DNA of 64,000 nucleotides from JAEXNA01 sp037189585 (GTDB lineage: Bacteria; Vulcanimicrobiota; Xenobia; Xenobiales; JADMJV01). Below the pieces are notes generated by a model, which was not told the DNA's origin, did not search any database, and saw nothing but the letters and a program-made list of their open reading frames with translations. This document shows positions 8,196 to 16,201 of this stretch, piece after piece. The position numbers were made by a program, and so were the translations under genes. The stretch lies in contig JBBCJA010000027.1 of assembly GCA_037189585.1 (NCBI GenBank), positions 1-64,000 of the forward strand, written 5' to 3'. How positions within the stretch are numbered: the stretch's first letter is position 1; every line of letters begins with the position of its first letter.

Positions 8196-9574
8196 ATTGG
8201 AGAGAGCGGTACGAGCGAGAGGGTCGTGAGCTCCTCCGGTTGATTCGAAAGCTCGAAGATGAGTGTGTTCCCGGCTACGAAGGATTGACGTCATCAGGGC
8301 TCTTCCGTGACCTCTGTCGAGATCCGATCATAACCTCGAGAGATGATTGGGACTTTCGGGTTCAGTCGCTGGCCTACTTCACCCGTGGATATTTGGAGCT
8401 TCATAAACTCGGTCACCAGGGGTTGATGGATGCCACGACGGGCATTTTCGAAGCCGTTGGCACCTCGCTTCTAGAGTCCCGGTATTGGGGGCTTCAAAGG
8501 GAGTTTCGCTGCTCCAAGTTCGTCGCCGCGGCGCTCCTGCGAGATTTTGACCGGACGCTGAAAGGTGGGAGTCTGGCCTTGTTATGGGAACTTTCACGTT
8601 TCCCCAACAGCCAGGCCGCTCGAATCCTTCAAGACCACGGAGTGGACACGGCGGGATGGACTTCACCCGAGATGTCGACGGGAAAGAACGAGCCGCACCT
8701 GGGCTCTTTGTTCGCGTGCGCGGCCCTTGAAGCGGGCCCCCGACTCTTGGGAACCGGTGATCTGCTGCTGGCGATGCTGTCGGATTCACCAACGGAAGGC
8801 TGCTCCTTTCTGAGAGGTCACAACCCCGAGGTCGAATCTGTCAAAAGCCTCCTCTCCACGCTCGAGCCCGAGGAGATGGAGCTGGAGAATTGTACCTGGC
8901 TTATCCCGACAACGGAAAATCCTTCGAGCGAACTTTCTCCCATGGAAGAGTATCTGCTCGCGGGATGGTGCCTGACCCTCGCCGTATGCCGGTGTCCGGC
9001 GGAGGAAATTCAGGCTCTCCTCGATGAGGAGCTCTTGGCTTCCATTCTCGACGATGAGGGAGATCTGTTCCGGTCTGTCAGACTCGCCTGGCTGGTGAGA
9101 AACACACTTCTGGAAATCCCAGACCACGAAAAGCTTGAAAGAGCCATGATGTCTGTCGTGGAGTGTTGGAGGGATGCGGTTCTACCTGAGGTTAGCCTAT
9201 CGATGTCTTTGGCCGGGCACCTGGAATGGGTGAGGCAGACCGGATCGCTATCACTCTTACGAGCCTTCCTGCGCGACAGGCGTTGTGGTGCTTATCACGC
9301 CTTGCTTGAACAAGGGATCGATGTGGACAAGCTCGCCGCCGCGTTGTCGCGGCTATCCGATTGCGGACACGACCACATGGAACTCTTCCTGGCTCTCGCG
9401 AAGGCGTGTGATAGGCCGCCAAGGTTCGACCAAAAGACCATCAACACCGTCGATGTTCTGATCGCTATGCTGGAATCGGCTGAGACGACTCGGGCCGGCG
9501 AAGTGTTGAGAAAGCTTCAGATAGACACGCTCAAGCTGCGAGTGTGGGCTGACAAACCTCGGGTGGACGACTGA
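8192..9574 (+). CDS. Clp-N-like repeat protein (paralogue of the gene at 43.1-44.4 kb)
   Basis: A 460-residue all-helical protein of unknown function. It contains at least four segments that look like halves of the ClpA/ClpB/ClpC N-terminal domain: 'CSKFVAAALLRDFDRTLKGG', the block ending 'LGTGDLLLAML', 'LSLLRAFLRDRRCGAYHALLEQGIDVDKL' and the last ~55 residues ('LALAKACDRPPRF', 'TVDVLIAMLESAETTRAGEVLRKL'). There is no AAA+ module, no Walker motif and no signal peptide, so it is not a Clp ATPase; in Clp proteins this fold binds substrates and adaptors. It starts inside the stop of the TPR/zinc-ribbon gene. It aligns along its length with the frameshifted protein at 43.1-44.4 kb, which defines a small family in this genome. 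Confidence 0.6.
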   Translation: MNWRERYEREGRELLRLIRKLEDECVPGYEGLTSSGLFRDLCRDPIITSRDDWDFRVQSLAYFTRGYLELHKLGHQGLMDATTGIFEAVGTSLLESRYWGLQREFRCSKFVAAALLRDFDRTLKGGSLALLWELSRFPNSQAARILQDHGVDTAGWTSPEMSTGKNEPHLGSLFACAALEAGPRLLGTGDLLLAMLSDSPTEGCSFLRGHNPEVESVKSLLSTLEPEEMELENCTWLIPTTENPSSELSPMEEYLLAGWCLTLAVCRCPAEEIQALLDEELLASILDDEGDLFRSVRLAWLVRNTLLEIPDHEKLERAMMSVVECWRDAVLPEVSLSMSLAGHLEWVRQTGSLSLLRAFLRDRRCGAYHALLEQGIDVDKLAAALSRLSDCGHDHMELFLALAKACDRPPRFDQKTINTVDVLIAMLESAETTRAGEVLRKLQIDTLKLRVWADKPRVDD

Positions 9575-9692
9575 CCAAGAAACCGTAGGGGCAGAAAGCC
9601 AGTTCCCCCCTTTCTAAATTCTATCTCAGTTGAAAAAAGGAGACCGGAAGGTCAGACTGGTATGCCATAAGCACTGGGGTTGGCTGGATCTT

Positions 9693-9697
9693 GGAGG
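9693..9697 (+). promoter_or_regulatory. Shine-Dalgarno site that sets the DUF6683 start
   Basis: GGAGG seven bases before the ATG of the DUF6683 protein. The frame is open 25 codons further upstream, but this site and the signal peptide that begins at the ATG show the true start. Nothing else is seen between 9575 and 9692. Confidence 0.7.
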
Positions 9698-9704
9698 ATT
9701 GAAG

Positions 9705-10541
9705 ATGAAGATTCAGCGAGCGATTCTCGCCGTCGGCGCCCTCGTGGCGCTACAGTTTCCCGCGTCGGCCCAAGACTTCTACCTGGACATGGCCGTGCAT
9801 TACGGCAACAACGTGGTCAGCACTCTGTCCAACGACATTCACAGCGCTGGAATTCGCAGCACGATGAGGCAGCAACAGCGGATAAGTCGACAACGGACCA
9901 ACCGGCAAGCGCCGCCCCGTCAAACGAGCAAAACCTCGTCGCCTCAGCGCACTGCTCCCAAGCCCGTGCCAACCAGCGGACCCTCGAGGCCTCCAGCAGT
10001 CGTCTCTCCTGTTTTGACCTTCGGCTCCTCACCCGAGGTGTCGGCGCGCGTCATCGACGATATGGTCGCAACCCTATCGGGCGCCTTGGTTCAGGGTGTT
10101 AGTGAAAAAGAGTTTCGACAGGCGCTCGAGAGTGGCCAGTTGCAGCGAAAATTCACAAAACTTCTCAAAGACGTGGACTATTCCGACCGGAATTTGGCCG
10201 ACGTGATGGCCGCTCAGTTGGTGATAAGTTGGCAGATCGGTACGCAGACTCCGTTTTATGGTGATGCTGCTACCTTTAGGCCCGTTCGGGACAAGATGCG
10301 ACAAGCTCTTCACTCTCAAGCGTGGGTGGGTCGACTTTCTGACCAACAAAAGCAACAACTGGGAGAGACGATCGCATTAGGAACCATGCTGATCCTGGAA
10401 CGCTACGAGCATGCGATCTCCACAAAGAACATGGGGGAGAAGCAGCAGGCCAGCCAGGATGCCGTGGACTATGTGAAGACCTCCCTAGGAGTCGACCTTC
10501 GAACCCTGACGTTGACTCCGAACGGCTTCATCCCTCGCTAG
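9705..10541 (+). CDS. Secreted DUF6683 family protein
   Basis: A 278-residue exported protein. The signal peptide covers residues 1-22 (MKIQRAILAVGALVALQFPASA), with cleavage likely after ASA. A basic, Pro/Gln/Ser-rich linker runs to about residue 110. The C-terminal domain matches DUF6683 as I remember it: 'NLADVMAAQLVISWQI', 'VRDKMRQALHSQAWVGRLSDQQKQ', then 'LGVDLRTLTLTPNGFIP' at the end. The function of DUF6683 is not known; members are periplasmic or secreted. The start is set by GGAGG seven bases upstream. It stands alone between the Clp-N-like gene and the secreted thioredoxin gene, all on the same strand. Confidence 0.7.
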   Translation: MKIQRAILAVGALVALQFPASAQDFYLDMAVHYGNNVVSTLSNDIHSAGIRSTMRQQQRISRQRTNRQAPPRQTSKTSSPQRTAPKPVPTSGPSRPPAVVSPVLTFGSSPEVSARVIDDMVATLSGALVQGVSEKEFRQALESGQLQRKFTKLLKDVDYSDRNLADVMAAQLVISWQIGTQTPFYGDAATFRPVRDKMRQALHSQAWVGRLSDQQKQQLGETIALGTMLILERYEHAISTKNMGEKQQASQDAVDYVKTSLGVDLRTLTLTPNGFIPR

Positions 10542-10621
10542 ACGAATCGCGTGATGAGTCAGATCATCCTTTAGCAGGTTTTCCAGCCCTATCGTGAATT
10601 CATGCCATCCGAGGTGCCGGT

Positions 10622-11707
10622 GTGATTCGTAACTTGTTGTTCTTATGGCTCATTCTTGCCTTGCCGACTCTAGGCCGGGAAGCCCCCGCTGTCTTCGAGC
10701 GAATGGACTTCGCCAAGGCGGGCGACCGGGCTAAAGAACAGGGCTGCTGGCTGGTGGTCGACGCGACCGCGAGTTGGTGTCCGCCGTGCCACAAGATGGA
10801 CGAGACAACATGGGTCGCTCCGGAGTTGATCGATTACTTCGACAAGCATGTTCTCGCCATCCAGATCGATGTTGACGAGCAGAGTGAACTAGCCAAAAAA
10901 CTTGAAATCAAAGCCATGCCGACAGTCATCGTCTTCGGACCGGAAGGTGAACTGGACCGAGTCGTGGGTTATAAGACCGCTCCGGAAATCATAGCATGGC
11001 TGAGCGGTGTCGGTCAGGGCAAGACCAGGCTAGACCGCTTGCGCGCGGAGGCCGCCGAGACTGGCGATATCGAGAGCCGTTACGAACTGGCCCGCTCCTT
11101 GATGCAATCCGGCAAGGCGCTAGAGGCTGAGGAGCTCTTCCTTGCTTTGTGGCGCGACATGGACAGAGCGGAATGGAGCGCCGTTCGCTATTCCTACCTT
11201 CTTGATGATCTGACTCGACTGGTGGAGCAAAGTCCCGGCGCGCGGGCCAAACTGGAAACACTTCGCGCGGAGGCGTTTCAACGAAATTCGCAAGCTGACT
11301 GGTTTCACCTCAGCAAGACTTTGGGTTACACGGAAGAGCTTGCCGCCTGGGAGCCCACCTCTCCCCTACCGAAAAATATCGAGAGCGCCTATTTCGACTT
11401 TCTGGTCAAGACCGGCCACATGGCGAAGGCCGGTCGCCTGCTCAAGAATCCGGCGGAAAACGCCAAACATAGCCTGCGCGTGCGGCAAAGCCTGCTCGAG
11501 TATTCCAAGGATGAGGCCGACGAGCGGGTGGCGAAATTCGCGCAAGAGAGCACCCGCCGCGACCTCCTGAATCTTTACGCGGCTTGTCAGGCCGCTGGTC
11601 GTGGCGAAGCGGCGTTAGAGGTCCGACGGATAGCTCTTGAGGATGACGCGGAGATAAAAAGCGACTTCGACGAAATTGATGCCAACGGCCCACAAGGCCT
11701 TGAGTAG
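10622..11707 (+). CDS. Secreted thioredoxin-fold protein with helical-repeat C-terminus
   Basis: A 361-residue exported protein with a GTG start, preceded by GAGG seven bases upstream. Residues 1-18 form a signal peptide. The thioredoxin domain (about 20-130) has the active site WCPPC (C53, C56) and the cis-Pro loop in 'KAMPTVIVFG'. This places it with thioredoxin_7 / DsbD-gamma-like proteins that reduce or exchange disulfides outside the cytoplasm. The rest (130-361) is helical with TPR-like units ('ESRYELARSLMQSGKALEAEELF', 'KTGHMAKAGRLLKN'), probably a partner-binding region. No DsbD-type electron donor is near. Redox direction and partner are unknown. Confidence 0.78.
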   Translation: MIRNLLFLWLILALPTLGREAPAVFERMDFAKAGDRAKEQGCWLVVDATASWCPPCHKMDETTWVAPELIDYFDKHVLAIQIDVDEQSELAKKLEIKAMPTVIVFGPEGELDRVVGYKTAPEIIAWLSGVGQGKTRLDRLRAEAAETGDIESRYELARSLMQSGKALEAEELFLALWRDMDRAEWSAVRYSYLLDDLTRLVEQSPGARAKLETLRAEAFQRNSQADWFHLSKTLGYTEELAAWEPTSPLPKNIESAYFDFLVKTGHMAKAGRLLKNPAENAKHSLRVRQSLLEYSKDEADERVAKFAQESTRRDLLNLYAACQAAGRGEAALEVRRIALEDDAEIKSDFDEIDANGPQGLE

Positions 11708-11800
11708 GTCATATGAGTTCGTTGCACGATGCAGCACCTGAGAGACTTCTACAAAAGCTACGAACGTCAGAATCCCTAAAGTGGGCCACTAAGTGAGGCG

Positions 11801-12268
11801 TCACTCCAGATGTTGTTCCATCTGGGCCAATCGTTCTCTCGCCGACTGAAGTCGACCCTCGAGATCGCTTTCCCAAAAGTTATCCGGATTGGCACGAGTC
11901 AGAAACTGCTGTAGGGCATGGCGGGCGCCTTTTGTGTCTCCTCGCAGGCTGCAGAGTCTTTCCAGCGTTTCCCAAGCTGATAAAGGAAGAGATTCAAGTT
12001 GAAGAAGGTCTTCGGCTGTCGTCCATGCCAAATCGGGTCGCGCGTCCGCCAAGATCTGTACTTTCAGGGTCAAAGCTAGGCCGTTGAGAGGATCTCGAGC
12101 CAAGACTCTTTCGCAGCTCGATAGCGCGCCGTTCGTGTCTCCGCACTGGCGAAGCGTTTCGGCGTAGTTGGCGAGGACGTCGACTTGATCGGGGAGCAAC
12201 TCGACCGCCGCCTGCAGGCATTCTCGGGCTCGTTCGTAGTCTTTTAGGAAGTAATGACTGAGCCCCAC
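11801..12268 (-). CDS. TPR segment, in frame just after a stop codon (second half of an interrupted gene)
   Basis: About 155 residues of clear TPR repeats: 'VGLSHYFLKDYERARECLQAAVELLP', 'NYAETLRQCGDTNGALSSCERVLARDP' and 'ERLCSLRGDTKGARHALQQFL'. The frame is the same as that of the gene upstream and is separated from it by one TAA and five codons. The stop falls inside what would be a normal TPR unit, so this is best read as the end of one ~525-residue protein. As a separate gene it would have to start at a GTG with no spacing from the preceding stop. Nothing is seen between it and the thioredoxin gene. Confidence 0.5.
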   Translation of the reverse strand: MGLSHYFLKDYERARECLQAAVELLPDQVDVLANYAETLRQCGDTNGALSSCERVLARDPLNGLALTLKVQILADARPDLAWTTAEDLLQLESLPLSAWETLERLCSLRGDTKGARHALQQFLTRANPDNFWESDLEGRLQSARERLAQMEQHLE

Positions 12269-12283
12269 GAGATGGACGCTGGC

Positions 12284-13378
12284 TTAATTTAGCTTAGCGG
12301 CTCCTTCGGCGATTTCGAGAGCTTCCTTATAGCGTCCCTGCTGGAGAGACTCTTGCCACTGGCGGGCAAGCGTGAGGTATTTCTGCAAACGCTCCAATTC
12401 AGTGTCAGATTGTCTTTGCGAAGTTCGGCGAAAGTTATACCAATGACGATAGGCTAGAAGTATTGGATTCGTGGAATCGGATGACAGGCTATCTTCTAAA
12501 GCCAGGACGACATGCTCTCGCACCTGTTCACGCCAGTTGAAAAAGTCGGAGCCCTTCACAAGGTGAGAACGGGAGAGGTCGAGGCGCAATGAGTCGTGCC
12601 ACCACAGCAGTCGGCCCGGGCCGGGTAGAAAGCTCTTATCCAGTGGATAGGTCACGCCCAAGTGAATCAACGTGCTGAGTCGACAGCGGTGCTCGGGAAT
12701 AAAAATTCCCCGGCCCAACTTGGGGTCATGCTCTTCATAGTGAGCCAGAACGTTTCCCGGCCAAGATGGGACATCACCAAACAGGATCGCTGCCTGGTCA
12801 TCGCAAGGGAATCTTACTGGTACGGCCGAGCTTGGGAGAAGCCAAGATAGGTCAGAGTACGCGCACCGTTCAGAAAGTAGGCTAACTTCGCAGCCTCTAC
12901 CGAATCGACGCAACCAACCGCGCCAACCTCGACTGACCAGATTGACGACAGTTCGACCTTCTTTCTCGGAATGAGGTCGAATCTCTAAACCCTTCGCGCT
13001 TAAAGTGAGCACGAAGTCTTGGAGAAGAACCTCCACCTCCGTATAGATCTGGCTGGCAGCGCCTATTCCTACGGCCAAATCGGAAAGCACGCTCGATTCC
13101 GCTTGGGCTCCAAACAGTTCTAAGCCGGGAGGCGGGCTATCCCAACTGAGCCGATAGCCGGCATAGCCTAGCTCTTCGACACTAAACTCTCGTGCTCCCG
13201 ATGCCACCGCCGTGGCGACGAATCGGAGAATGTATTCAGAGTTTTTGGGAAGCTGTCGGAGCTGAAGAAGTTTTCTGGCCCGCTCCCAGTCCCAGGTAAA
13301 AGTTCCTTGACTATGCCAATCGCCGGCTTCCCCCAGTTGGGCAAGAAGCTGGCCTATCTCCGCGGGCGGGTCTGACAT
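12284..13378 (-). CDS. Uncharacterised protein with start of TPR domain, cut by an in-frame TAA
   Basis: A 364-residue open frame. The N-terminal 200 residues have no family I can name with confidence. The pattern 'LRQLPKNSEYILRFVATAVASGAREFSVE' followed by 'LSDLAVGIGAAS' weakly recalls degenerate HSP90-like (GHKL) domains of TPR proteins in Myxococcota. Residues 320-364 begin a TPR array ('LARQWQESLQQGRYKEALEIAEGAAKLN') that ends abruptly at TAA. The next codons in the same frame continue the array. Either the stop is a recent nonsense mutation or sequencing error, or the product is made short. There is no signal peptide. The 360 bases beyond its start (13379-13723) hold no gene I can support. 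Confidence 0.5.
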   Translation of the reverse strand: MSDPPAEIGQLLAQLGEAGDWHSQGTFTWDWERARKLLQLRQLPKNSEYILRFVATAVASGAREFSVEELGYAGYRLSWDSPPPGLELFGAQAESSVLSDLAVGIGAASQIYTEVEVLLQDFVLTLSAKGLEIRPHSEKEGRTVVNLVSRGWRGWLRRFGRGCEVSLLSERCAYSDLSWLLPSSAVPVRFPCDDQAAILFGDVPSWPGNVLAHYEEHDPKLGRGIFIPEHRCRLSTLIHLGVTYPLDKSFLPGPGRLLWWHDSLRLDLSRSHLVKGSDFFNWREQVREHVVLALEDSLSSDSTNPILLAYRHWYNFRRTSQRQSDTELERLQKYLTLARQWQESLQQGRYKEALEIAEGAAKLN

Positions 13379-13723
13379 GCTCAGAGGTTCGATAGTCCAA
13401 GGGCCATGCCCCTGGTCCGCCTATGCGGGAACAGGTATGTCCCGGAAAACCGACTTCTCGCTCTCCCTTTGGATGCATACCGTGGTGGGTTAGAACCCGA
13501 ACCCAACTGGTCTCAAACGAGACTACCTTCCCGGGCTATGGTTAGAGTCGAAGGAGACCCCATGTTTCATACAATCCACAATCCCACTTATCTTATTCTT
13601 CTTCGCGTCGAGAGTGAGCCACCTGAGCTATGGCGGTCTTTGCGTGGCAACATCGTTTTTCACCCGCTCGCGACCGTCTCACGCAGCTTCCCTGATCGAA
13701 CGGAGACCTATGATTTTCAAGAC

Positions 13724-13730
13724 AAAGGAG
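13724..13730 (+). promoter_or_regulatory. Strong Shine-Dalgarno of the baeRF gene
   Basis: AAAGGAG seven bases before the ATG that begins MPSTLSPQ. It settles the start against an ATG five bases upstream in another frame. Confidence 0.7.
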
Positions 13731-13737
13731 ACATGAA

Positions 13738-14862
13738 ATGCCCAGCACACTAAGTCCTCAAGAGTTTATGGAACTAGCCGAACTCGAAACTCAGGAGCCG
13801 CTACTCTCTGTGTACTTTCCTCTCGACCCCTCGGGTGTCGATCTTCGGGCCAAGAAACTTCAGCTGAAGAACGTCTTGAACCACGTTCGCTCGGCCCTCG
13901 AGAGTCAAAAGTATCCAGGTGCGAAAGCCAAGGTCATGCTTGACGCTCTGGAAGATCTGGAAAAGCATCATCACTTCTTGAGCCCCGCCAACGCGGGCAT
14001 AGCCGTCTTGGCCTCGCTTAGCAATCCCCAGGCGATGAAGGTTCTAGCCCTGGACTTTCGACCCGAGGAGAGCGTCACTCTGGGAGCTCGCTACTCATTG
14101 ACACCACTCATGCGGCTGTTCGGCTTTAGCCGGCCCCGTACGGTTCTCGCTATTTCCGAGGGAGGATTGAGGATGCTGAAGGGAACCGCGCGGCATCTCG
14201 CCCCCATGGCTCTGCCAGAGAGTTTTCCCAAGGATCGAGATGAGGTGATGAAATTCGAGAAAGCCTCGGGGCTCGACCCCAGAGACTCGACTCAGCATCG
14301 TTCTGGCCGCGGTATGTCCTACCACGGCGAGGGCCCCAAGGAGAGCGTGGAGTTGGAGTTTACCAAGAGATACTATCGCGCCATCGGAGAGGCCTTGGCG
14401 GACATTTTGAGTGAACACGAGACCGTGCTATTGGCCGGGGTACGTGAGCAGCTTGCGCTTTTTAGACGGCTCAACCCCGAGTTGCCGATTCTATCCGCCG
14501 AGCTGACCGGTAACTTCGAGACCCAGCCGACCGAGCACTTCGAACATCGAGCTCTCTCGGCACTTGCCGAGGTGGAACAGACCGAGAACCGCTTGGCGGT
14601 GGATGAAATCAGGGAGCTGGGTCAAGACTGGTGGACCATCGATCTTGGCCCGGCCCTAAAAGCCGCGCGCGATGGTAGGGTTCACCAGATGTACGTCAAC
14701 GAAGCGTCTTTGGAAGATTCAAACCTGGAGGAACTCGCTCTGGAAGTGTTGAGACACGGCGGCACTCTCCGAACTTTGAACGCCGACCAACTCGACAGTC
14801 CCTTCCTGGCTCGCTTTCGATGGTCGAACAGCCCCGGTTCAGAATCGAATGTGCCAATATAG
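13738..14862 (+). CDS. baeRF-domain protein (bacterial archaeo-eukaryotic release factor family)
   Basis: A 374-residue cytoplasmic protein. The beginning, 'LLSVYFPLDPSGVD' then 'KKLQLKNVLNHVRSAL', and the helix 'ALEDLEKHHHFLSPANAGIAVLAS' are typical of baeRF proteins, a bacterial family related to eRF1/Pelota. The middle block ('PLMRLFGFSRPRTVLAISEGGLRMLKG') and later 'EHETVLLAGVREQLALFRRLN' fit the family 3/7 branch. These proteins are proposed to act on ribosomes or stalled translation, but their roles are mostly untested. No GGQ motif is seen, so peptide release is not expected. It lies 68 bases before the subtilase gene on the same strand; a link is not clear. Confidence 0.72.
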   Translation: MPSTLSPQEFMELAELETQEPLLSVYFPLDPSGVDLRAKKLQLKNVLNHVRSALESQKYPGAKAKVMLDALEDLEKHHHFLSPANAGIAVLASLSNPQAMKVLALDFRPEESVTLGARYSLTPLMRLFGFSRPRTVLAISEGGLRMLKGTARHLAPMALPESFPKDRDEVMKFEKASGLDPRDSTQHRSGRGMSYHGEGPKESVELEFTKRYYRAIGEALADILSEHETVLLAGVREQLALFRRLNPELPILSAELTGNFETQPTEHFEHRALSALAEVEQTENRLAVDEIRELGQDWWTIDLGPALKAARDGRVHQMYVNEASLEDSNLEELALEVLRHGGTLRTLNADQLDSPFLARFRWSNSPGSESNVPI

Positions 14863-14930
14863 GCACGGCTGTGACGGGGCGGAGGCTGGCTTTTCAGCTC
14901 GTTTTCAAGAGACGACGGTAAAGTCGATGC

Positions 14931-16100
14931 ATGAACGTACCCACCGCCAGTCCTCGTTTCTGGGAGAGCCCTACTGACTATATCGGGAAGTTGCCTACCA
15001 CCGGTAAGGGTGTTGGTGTGGTGGTGATGGATCAGGGTTTTGACATCAATCACCCGGACCTCAAGGGGCGAGTGGACGAAGTCGCCTTTTCTCCCGAAGA
15101 CCGCTTCGATTCCGACCCCGTGGGCCACGGAACTCTGGTGCTGGGGATTGTGGGCGGAAACGGGAACGCGTCCAACGGTGAGATCAAGGGCGTGGCTCCC
15201 GATGCCAAGATGTTCGCCATGAAGGTCGACTTGGATCAAAAGTCGGGATGGGAGAAGAGCTCCGCCTCGGTCACGGCCGGTTTGAATTGGGCCGTCGAGA
15301 ATAGAGACAAGCACAACATCCGGGTGGTCAACTGTTCTTTCATCTTGCCGATGGTGGAGACCCTGGACCCGGAAACCCGCCAGCCCAATGGGCTGTACGA
15401 CCCCATCGGAGACGCGTTGCGGAAAGCTCACGAGGCCGGAATTACAGTAGTCGCGGGAGCCGGAAATTTTGCTGATCAGATGCCGATTATGACGCCGGCC
15501 GGAAATCCCACCGTCATCGCCGTTGGCGCTCTCGACACCAACGGAACGCCTGAGGATCTGTCCGACGACACGGTGGCTCATTTCTCCAGCCGTGGAAAAT
15601 CGGCCAGCGGAGAAAATAAGCCGGACATTCTCGCTCCCGGTGTCAACATTTTGAGCACGAATGCCCCCAATTCTAGCTTTGAGCAACTTAACGTGAAAAA
15701 TACCAAGTTCGCTCTAGCCGCCCTTAGAGGTCCGGTCGAGACGGTGCAAAAGCTTGCCGCGGCCCAAGTCAAGCGTGGGTGGTTGCCGGAATCAGTCATG
15801 GGCCTGCCGGAAGCCGAGCTTCGACAGCAAGTGCTGCGCTGCTACGAAGTGAAGGGAACCGTGGGTGAGATCGATGGGCACGTGGCCTACATAGCTCAGA
15901 ACGGAACTTCCGAAGCTGCCCCCATCATCTCCGGTGTGGTTGCCGCAATGTACGAAGCGAACCCGACGCTCACTCCCGACCAGGTCAAAGAAATTCTCTT
16001 CGGCACTGCTCGCTCGGTCCCCGGCGACCCAGTTGCCACCGGACACGGTGCGGTGAACGCTCAAGAAGCCGTGGCTGAAGCGTTGCGCCGTAAGACTTAA
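14931..16100 (+). CDS. Subtilisin-like serine peptidase (S8 family), no signal peptide
   Basis: A 389-residue peptidase of family S8. The catalytic triad is visible: Asp34 (VVMDQGFDINHPDL), His66 (GHGTLVLGIVGG) and Ser327 (NGTSEAAPIISGVVAAMY). The oxyanion Asn is N179 (GAGNF). The usual D-S/T-G is D-Q-G here. There is no signal peptide and no long propeptide; the domain starts within 25 residues of the N-terminus, so the enzyme may be cytoplasmic. An insert of about 60 residues (255-315) separates the 'ILAPGVNILST' strand from the Ser box. It is larger than in classic subtilisins and could hold a regulatory or binding role. Confidence 0.88.
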   Translation: MNVPTASPRFWESPTDYIGKLPTTGKGVGVVVMDQGFDINHPDLKGRVDEVAFSPEDRFDSDPVGHGTLVLGIVGGNGNASNGEIKGVAPDAKMFAMKVDLDQKSGWEKSSASVTAGLNWAVENRDKHNIRVVNCSFILPMVETLDPETRQPNGLYDPIGDALRKAHEAGITVVAGAGNFADQMPIMTPAGNPTVIAVGALDTNGTPEDLSDDTVAHFSSRGKSASGENKPDILAPGVNILSTNAPNSSFEQLNVKNTKFALAALRGPVETVQKLAAAQVKRGWLPESVMGLPEAELRQQVLRCYEVKGTVGEIDGHVAYIAQNGTSEAAPIISGVVAAMYEANPTLTPDQVKEILFGTARSVPGDPVATGHGAVNAQEAVAEALRRKT

Positions 16101-16201
16101 ACCACGGTCAATCGCTCTGATCGATTCTGACTGATTTCGAGGGTTTCTGACTCGAGCGGTAAACTCGCCGGTTCGTTACTATTTTTGTTGGGTGAGGGGT
16201 T

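Noticed and set aside
9578..9618. Possible terminator after the Clp-N-like gene (ggggc ... gttcccccc then t-run)
   Set aside because: The stem is only four to five pairs with a large loop; not enough to call.
13406..13753. A 115-codon open frame upstream of the baeRF gene
   Set aside because: No domain pattern, unusual composition, no ribosome site, and it overlaps the baeRF start; more likely untranslated leader.
14682..15686. A 334-codon frame opposite the baeRF gene end and subtilase start
   Set aside because: It lies over two well-supported genes on the other strand and has no recognisable domain.
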